From Haloferax massiliensis (lineage in GTDB: Archaea > Halobacteriota > Halobacteria > Halobacteriales > Haloferacaceae), in contig NZ_CSTE01000002.1 in NCBI RefSeq assembly GCF_001368915.1, positions 1,532,615 through 1,596,614 of the forward strand: a stretch of 64,000 nt of DNA, written 5' to 3'. The notes below the pieces were generated by a model that made no database searches, was not told the origin of the DNA, and saw only the letters and a list, made by a program, of their open reading frames with translations. A program made the position numbers and the translations under genes. Of this stretch, positions 60,617 to 64,000 are shown in pieces; position 1 is the stretch's first letter, and every line of letters begins with the position of its first letter.

Positions 60617-61036
60617 ATGGAAGCTGATAGACGACTCCTTCGAGGGGCGCGGGAGCGGCTCGACGGGTGGACGTACACGGCCCGCGACCGGGCGTACCGC
60701 GAGCTGTTCGCCGGGGACGACGCCGCCGTCACGTCCGAGGAGCGACAGCTTCTCGACGAGGTGGACGCGGAACTCGCGGGCGACGGCGACGACGGGCTCT
60801 GGGGCACGGACGAGTACGCCGTCGTCATGGGACATCCGAAGAACCACCCGATTTCGGTCGTCTGCACCCGACACCCCGAGATTCCGGCGTCGTGGTCCCG
60901 GGGCGGCGAGAGCCTGACCGAGCCGGAGCGAGAGCAGTTCAACGACCTCCTGTGGGACTACTGCGAGCGCGTCCGCCGGTACGTCCAAGACGAGGTCAAC
61001 GAGTTCGTCGGCGTCGCGGGCGTCCCCGAGGAGTAG
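60617..61036 (+). CDS. conserved hypothetical protein
   Basis: A 139-residue acidic, helical protein with W-T-Y-T-A-R-D-R-A-Y near residue 16, G-H-P-K-N-H-P-I-S-V-V-C-T-R-H in the middle and W-D-Y-C-E-R-V-R-R-Y-V toward the end. No family with known function is recognised. ATG 60617; a TTTTGG element is only a weak promoter. The zinc-ribbon gene starts 10 bp after its stop, so the two are probably co-transcribed. Confidence 0.72.
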   Translation: MEADRRLLRGARERLDGWTYTARDRAYRELFAGDDAAVTSEERQLLDEVDAELAGDGDDGLWGTDEYAVVMGHPKNHPISVVCTRHPEIPASWSRGGESLTEPEREQFNDLLWDYCERVRRYVQDEVNEFVGVAGVPEE

Positions 61037-61046
61037 TCCGAGGGCG

Positions 61047-61229
61047 ATGCGCGTCATCCACCCGGCGGGCCGCCGTGCCTGTTATCGCTGCGGCGAGCGC
61101 GCCGACGTGGTCGTCGCCCGCGGCCACGACCTGCGGTACAGCTGTTGGGACTGTTCGTACGCGCTTCTCGAACACGGCGGCGTCATCGTCGCCGGCGAAC
61201 TGGGGAAGTCCCACCCGCGGTCGCCGTGA
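61047..61229 (+). CDS. small zinc-ribbon protein
   Basis: A 60-residue protein with C-Y-R-C-G and C-W-D-C-S pairs about 20 residues apart, forming a one-zinc ribbon, and a short hydrophobic C-terminal half (L-L-E-H-G-G-V-I-V-A-G-E). It follows a hypothetical gene by 10 bp. Role unknown; one of three stand-alone small zinc ribbons in this window. Confidence 0.8.
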   Translation: MRVIHPAGRRACYRCGERADVVVARGHDLRYSCWDCSYALLEHGGVIVAGELGKSHPRSP

Positions 61230-61337
61230 GCCGCGGCCCCCTGTAGATGGTACCGTTCTGCCCCTCCGTTCGCCTCGATTCCGACGACGTGAGAACGAGT
61301 CCCGCATTCAAGCCCGCGGAGACCCTAACGGTCGACG

Positions 61338-64000
<2,663 letters not shown>

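Overview
The window is high-GC DNA with the marks of a haloarchaeon, almost certainly a Haloferax: strongly acidic proteins, dense gene packing, TATA boxes about 25-30 nt before start codons (leaderless transcripts), Tat lipoproteins, archaeal CobY/CobT, ribosomal protein L15e, a Rio2 kinase, and the linked set cdrL-cdrS-ftsZ2, ncsA, ubaA, kdgK and aconitase. From memory, this order mirrors Haloferax volcanii from about HVO_0602 down to HVO_0541. I could not run an alignment. I see no insertion sequence, prophage, CRISPR array or rRNA.

Layout. 1-4.2 kb: the end of a second 3-dehydroquinate dehydratase-like gene, aroD, a homoserine dehydrogenase/ACT-protein pair and a SnoaL-like protein. 4.4-7.4 kb: a hypothetical protein, an OsmC protein, the MinD2-type ATPase with its overlapping acidic partner, and a 35-residue membrane peptide. 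7.5-13.7 kb: a late cobalamin cluster on the minus strand (two CobD-like genes, cbiZ, cobT, cobY, cobS, cbiB, HAD hydrolase). 13.8-15.9 kb: a membrane protein, an aldo/keto reductase and tRNA-Tyr. 16-18.3 kb: cdrL, cdrS and ftsZ2. 18.4-31.8 kb: ncsA, a divergent HxlR/NAD(P)-binding pair, a methyltransferase, endonuclease IV, a lipoate ligase, a histidine kinase, two bacterio-opsin-activator-type regulators, an MBL hydrolase, rio2 and small membrane proteins. 31.9-42 kb: an alpha-glucan module (TrmB-type regulator, GH13 amylase, GH15 glucoamylase, ABC importer). 42-45.7 kb: membrane proteins, rpl15e, a rhodanese and ubaA. 45.7-51.3 kb: a solute-binding lipoprotein in an operon with two chemotaxis transducers. 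51.5-56.5 kb: mutS-mutL. 56.6-64 kb: kdgK, small zinc-ribbon proteins, a NikR-type regulator, a glutaredoxin and an aconitase that runs off the window.

How the genes work together. The importer brings in malto-oligosaccharides, which the two glucosidases, both without signal peptides, degrade in the cytoplasm; KdgK serves the semi-phosphorylative Entner-Doudoroff route and aconitase the citric acid cycle. NcsA, UbaA and possibly the rhodanese belong to the SAMP/tRNA-thiolation sulfur network. CdrL, CdrS and FtsZ2 form a cell-division regulon whose promoter region carries repeated GTAAGAC boxes.

The most striking observation is in the cobalamin cluster. Each gene needed to make and attach the aminopropanol arm carries a lesion: cobD is frameshifted, its intact paralogue has Asn in place of the PLP-binding Lys, and cbiB has lost the middle of its coding sequence in frame. 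cbiZ, cobT, cobY and cobS look intact.
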